A stretch of 64,000 nucleotides of DNA from Pyxidicoccus trucidator. Its GTDB lineage: Bacteria; Myxococcota; Myxococcia; Myxococcales; Myxococcaceae. The DNA lies in the NCBI RefSeq assembly GCF_010894435.1, contig NZ_JAAIXZ010000004.1, positions 172,300 through 236,299 on the forward strand, given 5' to 3'. The translations under genes were made by a program, and so were the position numbers. Below are positions 1 through 11,790 of the stretch, piece by piece; position 1 is the first letter of the stretch, and each line of letters opens with the position of its first letter. The notes under the pieces are model-generated. The model worked only from the letters and a program-made list of their open reading frames with translations, ran no database searches and had not been told where the DNA came from.

Positions 1-145
1 GAGTTCCCTGTTGGACTCTTCGGGGCGGGCGTGGAGGCCCGTCAGCCCTCCGTCCAGACTGTCCGGTGGGAGGGCGAGGAGGCGGTGTACGACATCGCGT
101 GGACCTGAGCATGGGAGGACGGGCCGTGGTAGTCACTGGCGCCGC

Positions 146-811
146 ATGTCCACGCCCTCCTCCTCGACGCCCTCGTCCGCAGGCTTCTCGGACACCCAGG
201 TCCAGCTCTCCTCCACGCTCCGCGCCCTGGCGGCGCGGCTGCCGGAGTCACTCACCGTCCGTGAGTTGATGCAGGCCTGTGGCGAGCAGGGGCTGCTGCT
301 CTTCTGCTGCATCCTCACGTTCCCCTTCCTCCTGCCGGTGTCGATTCCGGGCGTGTCCACGGTGTTCGGCGCGCTCATCGTCCTCATCGGCGTGGGCGTG
401 ACGTTCAACCGGATGCCGTGGCTGCCGCGGAAGCTGCTGGAGAAGCCGCTCACGCGCGCGAGCCTCGGCCCCGCGCTGGACAAGGGCGCCGACGTCTTCT
501 CCAAGTACGTGGACCGGCTGAGCAAGCCGCGCCTGCTGGCCCTCACCCATGGCTCCAGCACCAACCGCTTCAACGGCTTCATGCTCTTCGCGGCGGGCCT
601 GCTGCTCATGGCGCCGTTCGGCTTCGTGCCGTTCAGCAACACGCTGCCCGCGCTCGCGGCCCTCTTCTTCGCCATCGGCATCCTGCAGCGCGACGGCTAC
701 TTCATCCTCATGGGCCACGGCATGACGCTGGGCACCGTCGTCTACTTCACCGCCCTCATCTACGGCGCCATCCAGGGCGGCCGGGGTCTGGCCAGCCTCA
801 TCGGCGGCTGA
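146..811 (+). CDS. ExoD-family membrane protein
   Basis: A 221-residue integral membrane protein resembling ExoD, a family first linked to exopolysaccharide synthesis in rhizobia; its biochemical role is unknown. The ATG at 146 was chosen because the 45 codons upstream in the same frame read as arginine-rich non-protein sequence. A soluble N-terminal part (about residues 1-45, with the helix RALAARLPESLTVRELMQ) precedes two hydrophobic hairpins, about 49-87 (FPFLLPVSIPGVSTVFG, the most family-like stretch) and about 145-215. It lies alone ahead of a divergently styled kinase gene and is followed by a hairpin. Family assignment is good; function in polysaccharide export is only inferred. Confidence 0.8.
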   Translation: MSTPSSSTPSSAGFSDTQVQLSSTLRALAARLPESLTVRELMQACGEQGLLLFCCILTFPFLLPVSIPGVSTVFGALIVLIGVGVTFNRMPWLPRKLLEKPLTRASLGPALDKGADVFSKYVDRLSKPRLLALTHGSSTNRFNGFMLFAAGLLLMAPFGFVPFSNTLPALAALFFAIGILQRDGYFILMGHGMTLGTVVYFTALIYGAIQGGRGLASLIGG

Positions 812-831
812 GCCTCCGCCCGGTTGCCAGA

Positions 832-849
832 GGGGCCGCCACCGGCCCC
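832..849 (+). terminator. Hairpin after the ExoD-like gene
   Basis: GGGGCCG, a 4-nt loop CCAC, then CGGCCCC form a 7-bp perfect stem 21 bases after the stop codon. No U-tract follows, so this is a possible terminator only. Confidence 0.4.
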
Positions 850-870
850 CGCTCCGGGTGAGATTGTTTC

Positions 871-919
871 TGAATCAATATGTTTCGCAGGTGTCGTGAC
901 GCGCTGGGTCCTTGATTCA
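871..919. promoter_or_regulatory. Widely spaced inverted repeat upstream of the kinase gene
   Basis: TGAATCAA (871-878) and its exact reverse complement TTGATTCA (912-919) are separated by 33 bases, giving centres 41 bp apart, about four helical turns. It sits in an A/T-richer patch directly upstream of the kinase start at 972. It could bind a looping regulator or form a stem in the leader; an accidental match is possible. Confidence 0.3.
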
Positions 920-971
920 ACCCGCGCGGTTTCTCGCGTTATCGGTATCATGCGCGGCGGGCGGCCCCCCC

Positions 972-4510
<3,539 letters not shown>

Positions 4511-4514
<4 letters not shown>

Positions 4515-5401
4515 CGGGAGTCTTCGTCCGGGAAGTCCCGCTGCTGACCTGTCCGGCCTGTGCCGGCACGCTGGTGTTCCACGGGCAGGAGCGCGACGGC
4601 CGCGTCTTCGACGGCGGGCTGCGCTGTGGCGGCTGCGGCGAGGCCTGGAAGGTGGAGCGTGGCCTGGCGCGGCTGTATCGCGAGGACGCGGTGCGCGGCA
4701 CGGACCGGCTGATGCGCGTCATCTACGACGGGCTGCCGGTGCTGCATGACCCGCTGACGGCGGTGCTGACGCCGCTGCTCCAGTCTGTCACCGAGTCGCG
4801 GATGCGGGACAGGTACATGCGCCGGTTGGAGTTGGCGACGCTGACGCCTCGCGAGGACGGGCAGCCGGTGCGGGTGCTGGAGGTGGGGGTGGGCTCGGGG
4901 GCGAACCTGCCGCTCATCCGGAGGGAGCTGGCACACGGGCTGGACGTGGAGGTGTGGGGTGTGGACCTGAGCGAGGGGATGTTGAAGCACTGCCGGCGGC
5001 GGGTGCGGCGCGCGGCGTACTCGAATGTGCGGCTGATGATGGCGGACGCGCACGCGCTGCCCTTCCCGGATGGAATGTTCGACCGGGTGCTGCACGTGGG
5101 AGGGATTGGCGGGTACCGGCAGCCGGCCAGGGCGCTGGCGGAGATGGCGCGCGTGGCGCGGCGTGGGACTCCGCTGGTGGTGGTGGACGAGCAGTTGGAC
5201 CCGGCCTTCCGCCCCTCGCTGCTCCAGCGCGCGGCGTTCCGGGCGATTACGTTCTACTCGAAGGACCCGCACTGTCCTCGGGAGCTGCTGCCACACGGCG
5301 CCGTGTCTGTGATTGAGGAGCAGGTGGCGCCGTTCTACTACTGCCTGTCGTTCCGGATGCCGGACGCGGGGGCGCAGCCGCCGGAGTCGCGTAGCGCCTG
5401 A
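4511..5401 (+). CDS. Class I SAM-dependent methyltransferase with N-terminal zinc ribbon
   Basis: A 296-residue protein. An N-terminal Trm112-like zinc ribbon is shown by C14, C17, C39 and C42 (CPAC and CGGC). A Rossmann methyltransferase domain follows: motif I VLEVGVGSG (122-130), acidic strand-2 VDLSEGML (151-158) and motif DAHALPFPDGMFDRV, typical of the UbiE/Methyltransf_11 group. The ATG overlaps the kinase stop codon, so the two are probably made together and may act in one signalling route; this is inferred. The methyl acceptor cannot be told from sequence. A 9-bp inverted repeat with arms GTTCCTTCC (5472-5480) and GGAAGGAAC (5507-5515) lies in the gap after it and has no assigned role. 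Confidence 0.88.
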
Positions 5402-5643
5402 TTCAGGGCACGGGAGGACACTGCGCGGGCTCCTCCACCCCATCCCGGGGCCCAGAGCGGCTGGAACGACTGTTCCTTCCCCGCTCGTCGGTGGGAAGGG
5501 GGCGGCGGAAGGAACTCCGCGTGGGCGGCCGCTGCCCGGACGGCCGGCGCTCGTGCGTGGGCTCGCCGCAAGTTTCGGGTCGCCTCGGTGGTGCGGATGC
5601 GGCATCTCCCCTGGTGGGACTGACCTCGGAAGGGCGCACCGTC

Positions 5644-6420
5644 ATGGATTCCACAGCGACGAGATCTGAGACAACACCGCGCAGGGTGGCCGCTGCCCTC
5701 CGCCGGAAGGCGCCCACCATCTCCGAGCGCGTGGCGGGACTCGACTGGGAGCGCATCGCAGTGGACCTGGACACACAGGGCTGCGCCACCGTGGGCTCGC
5801 TGCTTTCCCTCGCGGAGTGCACGGCGCTCGCGGAGACCTATGCCTCGGACACCGCGTTCCGCAGCCGTGTCGTCATGGCGCGGCACGGCTTCGGGCGTGG
5901 TGAGTACAAGTACTTTGCCTATCCGCTCCCCGACACGGTCTCCAGCCTCCGTGCGGCGCTGTATCCTCCGCTCTCGGGCATTGCCAATCGGTGGAACGAG
6001 ACGATGGGAATCGACGTGCGCTACCCGGACGCGCATGCGGCCTTCCTCGCACGCTGTCATGACGCCGGGCAGACGCGGCCGACGCCGCTGCTCCTCCAAT
6101 ACGGTGAAGGCGACTACAACTGCCTCCACCAGGACCTCTACGGGGAGCACGTCTTCCCGCTCCAGGTCGCCTTCCTCCTCTCCGTTCCGGGACAGGACTT
6201 CACCGGCGGCGAGTTCGTGCTCACCGAGCAACGTCCCCGCATGCAGTCCCGCGCGGAGGTGGTGCCGCTGGGCCAGGGGGACGCCGTCATCTTCCCGGTG
6301 CATCACCGGCCCGTGAAGGGCACTCGTGGGTACTACCGCGTCAACCTGCGCCATGGCGTGAGTCGGCTGCGCTCTGGCCGCCGCCACACACTCGGCGTCA
6401 TCTTCCACGATGCGAGCTGA
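5644..6420 (+). CDS. 2OG-Fe(II) oxygenase
   Basis: A 258-residue soluble protein predicted to be a 2-oxoglutarate and Fe(II) dependent dioxygenase of the PF09859-like (formerly DUF2086) group. The iron-binding HxD is H162-Q-D164, the distal histidine is best placed at H237 (LRHGVS), and R247, ten residues later, is the likely 2-oxoglutarate ligand. The strand motif FTGGEFVL is also family-like. The ATG at 5644 was chosen over an earlier in-frame start because the upstream 51 codons lack protein-like character. It stands alone between the methyltransferase and a subtilase. Substrate unknown. Confidence 0.85.
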   Translation: MDSTATRSETTPRRVAAALRRKAPTISERVAGLDWERIAVDLDTQGCATVGSLLSLAECTALAETYASDTAFRSRVVMARHGFGRGEYKYFAYPLPDTVSSLRAALYPPLSGIANRWNETMGIDVRYPDAHAAFLARCHDAGQTRPTPLLLQYGEGDYNCLHQDLYGEHVFPLQVAFLLSVPGQDFTGGEFVLTEQRPRMQSRAEVVPLGQGDAVIFPVHHRPVKGTRGYYRVNLRHGVSRLRSGRRHTLGVIFHDAS

Positions 6421-6627
6421 CGTGGCCGTGGTGGGGACTCCCGCCCTGGCACTCCAGCTCGGTCCAATCCAGCGGCGCCGTGCTGTTCCTGGAGGGTCCG
6501 CCTGGGAAGGACGGCAGTTGACAGTTCGCTCATACCCGAGGCTCCTTGGCGCGCTCGGACTCCGGGGCTGAATTCAGCGTGCGGTCCGTTTCGTGAGAGC
6601 CCGTCGTTGAGCAGTGGGGGGAGTGCC

Positions 6628-8241
6628 ATGCCGATGCCGGAACAGTTTCAAGCTCCGAAGGTCCGCACCATTGACGTCCAGCTCAAGGCAGGCTTCGGAG
6701 AGGCTTGGCTCAGGCTGCAGGTCACCGAGCTCGGTGGGGCCGGGTGGAGCGTGTGCCCCGTCCCATTCAATCTCCAGTGTGACGAGTTCGACGTGGTGCC
6801 CGAGACGGACGTCGAGCCCGCCCGCGCCTGGGATTTCGCGCGCGAGCTCCGGGCCTGCGATGGCGTCGTGGATGCCGAGCCCACCTTCGAGGTGCTCTAT
6901 GCGGAGCCGCGCGCGCAGGCGTTCACCGGGGTGGACCCCGACATCATCAGGTCCCCGCAGTTGCTCGAAAGCCTCGGTGGGCCCGCGGAGTCAGGGGGCG
7001 CCTACGACTGGAGCGTGAAGCTCGTCCAGGCGGAAGAGGCCTGGGAGCTCCCTGGCGGCGTGGCTCGCCAGGGGCAGGGCATCCGCATCGGCCACCCCGA
7101 TAGCGGCTACGAGCAGCACGCGGAGCTCGGGACGCGGTTCAATCCGGTGCCTGGCTGGGACTTCATCGAGCAGGCGCGTCCGACGCAGAACCCGGGCGGT
7201 GACCACGGGCTTCGCACGGCGAGCGTCATCTCGAGCGCCGACAACCGCCCCCAGCCCTCGGTCACCGGCATCGCGCCAGGAGCCGAGGTCATCCCCCTGC
7301 GGGTGACGAAGCCACATGGATTCATTCCGGCGCCCGTGTTGTTCGAGACCGGCACGGACCGTCTCCGCGACGCCATCTGGTATGCGCTCGAGCATGGGTT
7401 CCATGTGCTCAGCATCAGCCTCGGGTGGCTGCCGAACGCAGGGCTGCACCGGGCCATTCAGGAGGCGGTGAAGGGCAACATCATCGTCATCTCGGCCGCG
7501 GGCAACCACACGGGACGCGTGGTCGTCTGGCCCGCGGCCTATCCCGAGGTCATCGCGATGGCGGCCTGCACCGCGCAGCGCACCCCGTGGCAGGGCTCGG
7601 CCCGAGGTCCCGCCGTCGATGCCACCGGCCCGGGAGAGGGCGTGTGGACCGCCGACATGGAGAAGTACGTGGCCCCCAGCAGTGGCACCTCGTACGCGGT
7701 GGCGACGGTCGCCGGCATCGCGGCGCTCTGGCTCGCGCACCACGGCCGCGACAACCTGCTCGCCCGGTACAAGGACGGTCCACGACTCTCCCAGGTGTTC
7801 AGGCACATGCTGCGGGCGAGCTGCCAGCCCTGGGAGCAGAGTGAGGCCCTCTGGGGCGCGGGCATCGTGAATGCCCTCGAGTGCCTCAAGACGCCGCTGC
7901 CGGAGTTTCCCGCGCCTGAGCGCGCAGGGACGATGGCGACGAGCAGGGCAGCCCTCACTGCGGAGCGGCTCGAGGACGCCTTCCCTGCCATTCCCGAGCC
8001 GAGGCTCCACCAGCACCTGGCCCGCGTGCTCGGCGTGGACGGCAAGGCAGTCCCGAAGCTGCTCGCCGAGCATGGGCGGGAGCTGCGCTTCTGGCTGTTG
8101 ACGCAACCCGGCTTCCGCCGCGCACTCGCAGAGTCCTCCGTCCCCGCGCTGGAGACGTCCAGAGGGGCGGAGCGCCCGACGCTGCCGCGATTCTCGGACG
8201 GGCTGAGCAAAGCCCTGCGCGAGGCACGCCTCACGGATTGA
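6628..8241 (+). CDS. S8 family subtilisin-like serine protease, no signal peptide
   Basis: A 537-residue subtilase. The catalytic triad is intact: D158 in GHPDSGY, H193 in GGDHGLRTAS, and S355 in SGTSYAVATVAG; the oxyanion asparagine is N293 in SAAGN. An N-terminal domain of about 130 residues precedes the protease and a C-terminal tail of about 140 residues follows with no known domain recognised. The start at 6628 has a purine-rich Shine-Dalgarno (GGGGGGAG) just upstream; a TTG at 6607 is the alternative. Most family members are exported, but no signal peptide or membrane segment is visible, so the protein may stay in the cytoplasm or leave by a non-Sec route. Confidence 0.88.
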   Translation: MPMPEQFQAPKVRTIDVQLKAGFGEAWLRLQVTELGGAGWSVCPVPFNLQCDEFDVVPETDVEPARAWDFARELRACDGVVDAEPTFEVLYAEPRAQAFTGVDPDIIRSPQLLESLGGPAESGGAYDWSVKLVQAEEAWELPGGVARQGQGIRIGHPDSGYEQHAELGTRFNPVPGWDFIEQARPTQNPGGDHGLRTASVISSADNRPQPSVTGIAPGAEVIPLRVTKPHGFIPAPVLFETGTDRLRDAIWYALEHGFHVLSISLGWLPNAGLHRAIQEAVKGNIIVISAAGNHTGRVVVWPAAYPEVIAMAACTAQRTPWQGSARGPAVDATGPGEGVWTADMEKYVAPSSGTSYAVATVAGIAALWLAHHGRDNLLARYKDGPRLSQVFRHMLRASCQPWEQSEALWGAGIVNALECLKTPLPEFPAPERAGTMATSRAALTAERLEDAFPAIPEPRLHQHLARVLGVDGKAVPKLLAEHGRELRFWLLTQPGFRRALAESSVPALETSRGAERPTLPRFSDGLSKALREARLTD

Positions 8242-8296
8242 GCACCCGTCCCTCCCATCGCGGCTAACATGCGCCGCCGAGGTGGACGGGCGCGCG

Positions 8297-9208
8297 ATGG
8301 ACTATCAGGCGATTCTCACCGAGGTGATGGCGGCGGTCCGGCCGGTGGTGGGGCAGGGACGGGTGGCCAACTACATCCCCGCGCTCGCGGCGGTGGACCC
8401 GGGCCGCTTCGGCATGGCGCTGGCCACCGTGGACGGCGAGGTGTTTGGCGTGGGCGACTGGCGCATGCCCTTCTCCATCCAGAGCATCTCCAAGGTCTTC
8501 ACGCTGGCCCTCGCGCTGGCCCGGGATGGGGATGCCGTCTGGCGCCGCGTGGGCAAGGAGCCCTCGGGCAATCCCTTCAACTCGCTGGTCCAGCTCGAAT
8601 ACGAGCAGGGCGTCCCTCGCAACCCGTTCATCAACGCGGGGGCGCTAGTCATCACGGACCGGTTGCTCAGCCTCACCGGCGATGCCCGCGGCGTGCTGCG
8701 CGACTTCCTCCGCGCGGAGAGTGGCAACCCCACGCTGGACTTCGACCCCGGCGTCGCCGCCTCGGAGGCCGAGCACGGCCACCGCAACTCCGCCCTGGCC
8801 CACTTCATGGCCAGCTACGGCAACATGGAGAATCCCGTCGCCCGGGTGCTGGAGCACTACTTCTGGCAGTGCTCCCTGGCCGCGAGCTGCGCGGACCTCG
8901 CGCGCGCCTGCGGCTTCCTCGCCCGCCATGGCCAGCGCGCCAGCGGGGAACGGCTGCTCACCCGGAGCCAGGCCAAGCAGGTGAATGCGGTCATGCTCAC
9001 CTGTGGCACGTATGACGCCGCCGGAGAGTTCGCCTACCGCGTCGGCCTGCCCGGAAAGAGCGGAGTGGGGGGCGGCATCATCGCCATCATTCCCAATCGC
9101 TGTGGCCTGTGCGTGTGGAGCCCCGGGCTCGACTCACGTGGAAACTCGATGGCCGGTGTGGAAGCGCTGGACCGCTTCACCACCCTCACCGGCCTCTCGG
9201 TGTTCTGA
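8297..9208 (+). CDS. glsA: Glutaminase
   Basis: A 303-residue glutaminase of the serine-dependent, beta-lactamase-like fold, converting L-glutamine to L-glutamate and ammonia in the cytoplasm. The nucleophile motif is S63-I-S-K66 within FSIQSISK; NPFINAGA, ESGNPTLDF and GKSGVGGGI are other strongly conserved blocks. Length matches the family (about 300). ATG 8297 is preferred; a GTG at 8282 is in frame. It converges with the SDR gene, whose stop lies only two bases away, so no separate terminator fits between them. Confidence 0.93.
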   Translation: MDYQAILTEVMAAVRPVVGQGRVANYIPALAAVDPGRFGMALATVDGEVFGVGDWRMPFSIQSISKVFTLALALARDGDAVWRRVGKEPSGNPFNSLVQLEYEQGVPRNPFINAGALVITDRLLSLTGDARGVLRDFLRAESGNPTLDFDPGVAASEAEHGHRNSALAHFMASYGNMENPVARVLEHYFWQCSLAASCADLARACGFLARHGQRASGERLLTRSQAKQVNAVMLTCGTYDAAGEFAYRVGLPGKSGVGGGIIAIIPNRCGLCVWSPGLDSRGNSMAGVEALDRFTTLTGLSVF

Positions 9209-9210
9209 CG

Positions 9211-10038
9211 TCAGGGATTGAGCACCAGGTCGATGAGCCTCAGCGTCATGCCACCCGTGAAGTCGATGGTGGCCCCGTTGAACCACGCCGCGTCCTCACC
9301 CGCGAGCACGGTGACGAAGCGGGCCACCTCCTCCACCGTGCACATGCGTCCGGCGGGGTTCATCCGCGAGTGCATGGCCTCCAGTCGCGCCAGCGCCTCC
9401 GGCGAGTACACATGCCGCAGCGCGGGCGTCATCACCGTGCCGAACTTGAGCAGGTTGACGCGGTGCCCGAGCGGCCCCAGCTCCACCGCGAGGTGGCGCA
9501 CGTACATCTCCAGCGCCGCCTTCGACGCGCTGACGAGGCCCGTGTTGGACAGGTGCGTCTCGTCCAGCGGGTTCTGCAAGCCGAGCAGCCGCGCCTCGGG
9601 TGCCAGCATGTCCGCCGCCACCAGCGCCTGCGCCCAGTACACGAACGAGTGCGCCATGGTGTCGAAGGTGCGGCGGATGCGCCGCGCGTGCAGCCGGTCC
9701 TCACCCTCGGACAGGAACTGTCCCACCGAGGCCCCGGCAATCGAGTGGACGAACAGCTTCACGCTGCGCGTCCCCGCCACCCGCCGCAGCGCCTCCACGC
9801 CCGCCTCCGCTGCCTCGGGCGTGGACGCGTCCGCCTGCGACATCACCGCGCGGCGCCCGGCCTCCTGGACTACCTGCTCCACCCGCGCCGCGCTGTCCGC
9901 GTAGCGCCCCCGGTGCACACCGAACACGTCCAGCCCGGGGCTGCGCGCTACCGCTTCCGCGATGGCAGCTCCCGTGCCGGAAGAGGCTCCCAGTACAAGT
10001 GCCCATTGGGAGCTGCCTGTCTCCTCCTCGTCCTCCAT
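9211..10038 (-). CDS. Enoyl-reductase-like SDR oxidoreductase lacking the catalytic tyrosine
   Basis: A 275-residue short-chain dehydrogenase/reductase resembling FabL/FabI enoyl-ACP reductases. The nucleotide-binding motif is GASSGTG (17-23) and the active-site lysine is K173 in SASKAALEM. The usual Tyr is missing in both spacings: V169 at Lys-4 and T166 at Lys-7. The start at 10038 (MEDEEE) has AGAAGGA upstream. It is the last gene of a four-gene operon, 40 bp after the acyltransferase. It probably binds NAD(P) and a fatty acyl substrate, but either uses an unusual mechanism or is catalytically altered. Confidence 0.82.
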   Translation of the reverse strand: MEDEEETGSSQWALVLGASSGTGAAIAEAVARSPGLDVFGVHRGRYADSAARVEQVVQEAGRRAVMSQADASTPEAAEAGVEALRRVAGTRSVKLFVHSIAGASVGQFLSEGEDRLHARRIRRTFDTMAHSFVYWAQALVAADMLAPEARLLGLQNPLDETHLSNTGLVSASKAALEMYVRHLAVELGPLGHRVNLLKFGTVMTPALRHVYSPEALARLEAMHSRMNPAGRMCTVEEVARFVTVLAGEDAAWFNGATIDFTGGMTLRLIDLVLNP

Positions 10039-10078
10039 GCTGCTCACGTCCTTCTGCCTTGCCTGCCCCCCGCCGCGC

Positions 10079-10825
10079 TCAGCTGGCTTGCTCGCGCGCC
10101 GTGTCCAAGAGGGCCTGCACCGCGCCCGCGACCTCATGATGAACCGCCAGCATCGACGCCCTGTCGCTCGCGTCGAAGCCCGGCTCCAGGTGGCGCGTCA
10201 GCGGCTCGCCCACCCATTGCCTCATCTTCACTGGGAAAGGCAGCGAGAAGGGCCAGACGCCCGTGGCTCCAATGCCCAGCCACAACGGCAGCCGTGCCGG
10301 CATTCCCAGCCGGCGTCCTAACGCATATCCATCATTGAGGCCCACGTACGCATCGTCCATTCCACTGCCACCCACAGGCACAATGGGCAGTCGGTAACGC
10401 ACCGCGAGGCGCAGGTAACCCAGGCGCTCGCCCCAGTCCACGCGGTAGCGCTGGCGGAAGCTCCGGCAGCCCTCGCGCGTGCCACCGGGTTGCAATAGTA
10501 TATGCTCGCCGCGCGCTACCGCCTCCGCCAGTCGCGGGTCATCCCCGGTGACGAAGCCCAGCCCGTCCGCCACCGCGCGCATGCCAGGAATCCGGTCGAA
10601 CGCGCCATGCGCCACGCCATGCGGCAGGTAGCCCAGGCGCTCGTGGAGCGTCACCGTCAGCATGCACAGGTCCATGGCCAGCGGCCGCCCGTGGTAGCCG
10701 ACGATGAGCTTGGCGCCGGGCCGCAGCAGCGGCTCCAGGTTCACCACCTCATAGCGGTGGTAGCGGCGCAGCAGCCGGAAGGCGGCCAGCCACGTGGCCA
10801 GCGGCAGCCCGCCCGCGCGCTTCAT
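10079..10825 (-). CDS. Lysophospholipid acyltransferase family protein
   Basis: A 248-residue protein of the glycerolipid acyltransferase (PlsC-like) superfamily, nearest in pattern to the TMEM68/DGAT-like branch. The catalytic block is GYHGRPLAMD with H45 and D52 (HX6D rather than the classic HX4D), and the second block is PGGTREG (113-119). It should transfer an acyl chain from ACP or CoA to a lysolipid or glycerol acceptor at the inner membrane. Its ATG overlaps the stop of the KAS III-like gene (ATGA), indicating translational coupling inside the lipid operon. Confidence 0.8.
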   Translation of the reverse strand: MKRAGGLPLATWLAAFRLLRRYHRYEVVNLEPLLRPGAKLIVGYHGRPLAMDLCMLTVTLHERLGYLPHGVAHGAFDRIPGMRAVADGLGFVTGDDPRLAEAVARGEHILLQPGGTREGCRSFRQRYRVDWGERLGYLRLAVRYRLPIVPVGGSGMDDAYVGLNDGYALGRRLGMPARLPLWLGIGATGVWPFSLPFPVKMRQWVGEPLTRHLEPGFDASDRASMLAVHHEVAGAVQALLDTAREQAS

Positions 10826-11790
10826 CCCCCCACCCGGTACAGCACCGCGCCGTGCGCCACGCCCGCGCCCACCCCCACCATGAGAATCCTGTCCCCGGGC
10901 TTCACCGGCCGCGTGCGCAGCAGCCTGTCCAACCCCAACCCCAGCGACGCCGAGCCCACGCTGCCCACCGTGTCCACCACGCGCACGCCACGCTCCGGTG
11001 CCACGTCCATGGCCCCGAGGATGGCCTCCAGCATGCTCCCGTTGGGCTGGTGCGTGAGCACCCACTCCACGTCGCCGAGCGCCACACCCGCCTCGTCCAG
11101 CACCGTGCGCGAGGCCCGCAGCAGCGCGTCCAGCGCCACGCGCGTCATCTCCTTGCTGGGCGTGAGGAAGCGCATCCGCTCCAGCTTCCCGGTGACGTGG
11201 GGGTTCTCCAGCACCACGTCCGTCGGGAAGGTGCCGTCGTTGCCCAGGGCCACGCCCAGCACGCCCTCGCCGGGCCGCGCCGCGCCCAGCACCGCCGCCG
11301 CCGCCGCGTCGCCCAGCACCAGGTACGGGCGCGGGTCCTCCGGGGTGGTGGTGCGCGACAGCAACTCCACCGAGACGATGCCCACCGGCCCCAGCCCCGT
11401 CGCCACCGAGCGGGCCGCCAGGTCGAAGGCGCTCAGGAAGCCCATGCACGCGTTGCTCAGGTCCATGGCGTCACAGCTCCCCGCCAGCCCCAGCCCCGCC
11501 GCCACCCGGTTGGCCGTGGCGGGCGTGGTGACGTCGCCGCCCATGGAGGTGACGCAGAGGATGCGGCGCAGCGCCTTCGCCTCCAGCCCCGCCGCCTCCA
11601 GCGCGCCGCGCAGCGCCGCCACCGCCACGTCCGCCGCCTTCGTGCCCGGAGGCGCGAAGTGTCGGGTCCGGATGCCCGTCTTGCGCTCCACCTCCGCGGC
11701 GTCGCGCCCCACGCGCGCGCACAGCTCCGCCGTCGTTACCGCCTGCCCGGGGAGGACACTCGACGTGCCCAGGATGCGAACGGGAATCAT
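10822..11790 (-). CDS. 3-oxoacyl-ACP synthase III (KAS III)-like, Asn of the triad replaced by Ser
   Basis: A 322-residue thiolase-fold enzyme of the FabH family, which condenses an acyl-CoA or acyl-ACP starter with an extender. C115 in LSNACMGF and H247 in LTHQPN are present. The third residue, normally Asn in a GNTSAAS-type motif, aligns with S277 in VGSVGSAS. Related enzymes with changed triads act as acyltransferases instead of condensing enzymes, so the reaction is uncertain. Both ends overlap neighbours by ATGA: patatin upstream, acyltransferase downstream. The genomic fabH of fatty-acid synthesis usually lies with fabD/fabG/acpP, none of which is here, so this is probably a specialised paralogue. 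Confidence 0.85.
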   Translation of the reverse strand: MIPVRILGTSSVLPGQAVTTAELCARVGRDAAEVERKTGIRTRHFAPPGTKAADVAVAALRGALEAAGLEAKALRRILCVTSMGGDVTTPATANRVAAGLGLAGSCDAMDLSNACMGFLSAFDLAARSVATGLGPVGIVSVELLSRTTTPEDPRPYLVLGDAAAAAVLGAARPGEGVLGVALGNDGTFPTDVVLENPHVTGKLERMRFLTPSKEMTRVALDALLRASRTVLDEAGVALGDVEWVLTHQPNGSMLEAILGAMDVAPERGVRVVDTVGSVGSASLGLGLDRLLRTRPVKPGDRILMVGVGAGVAHGAVLYRVGG

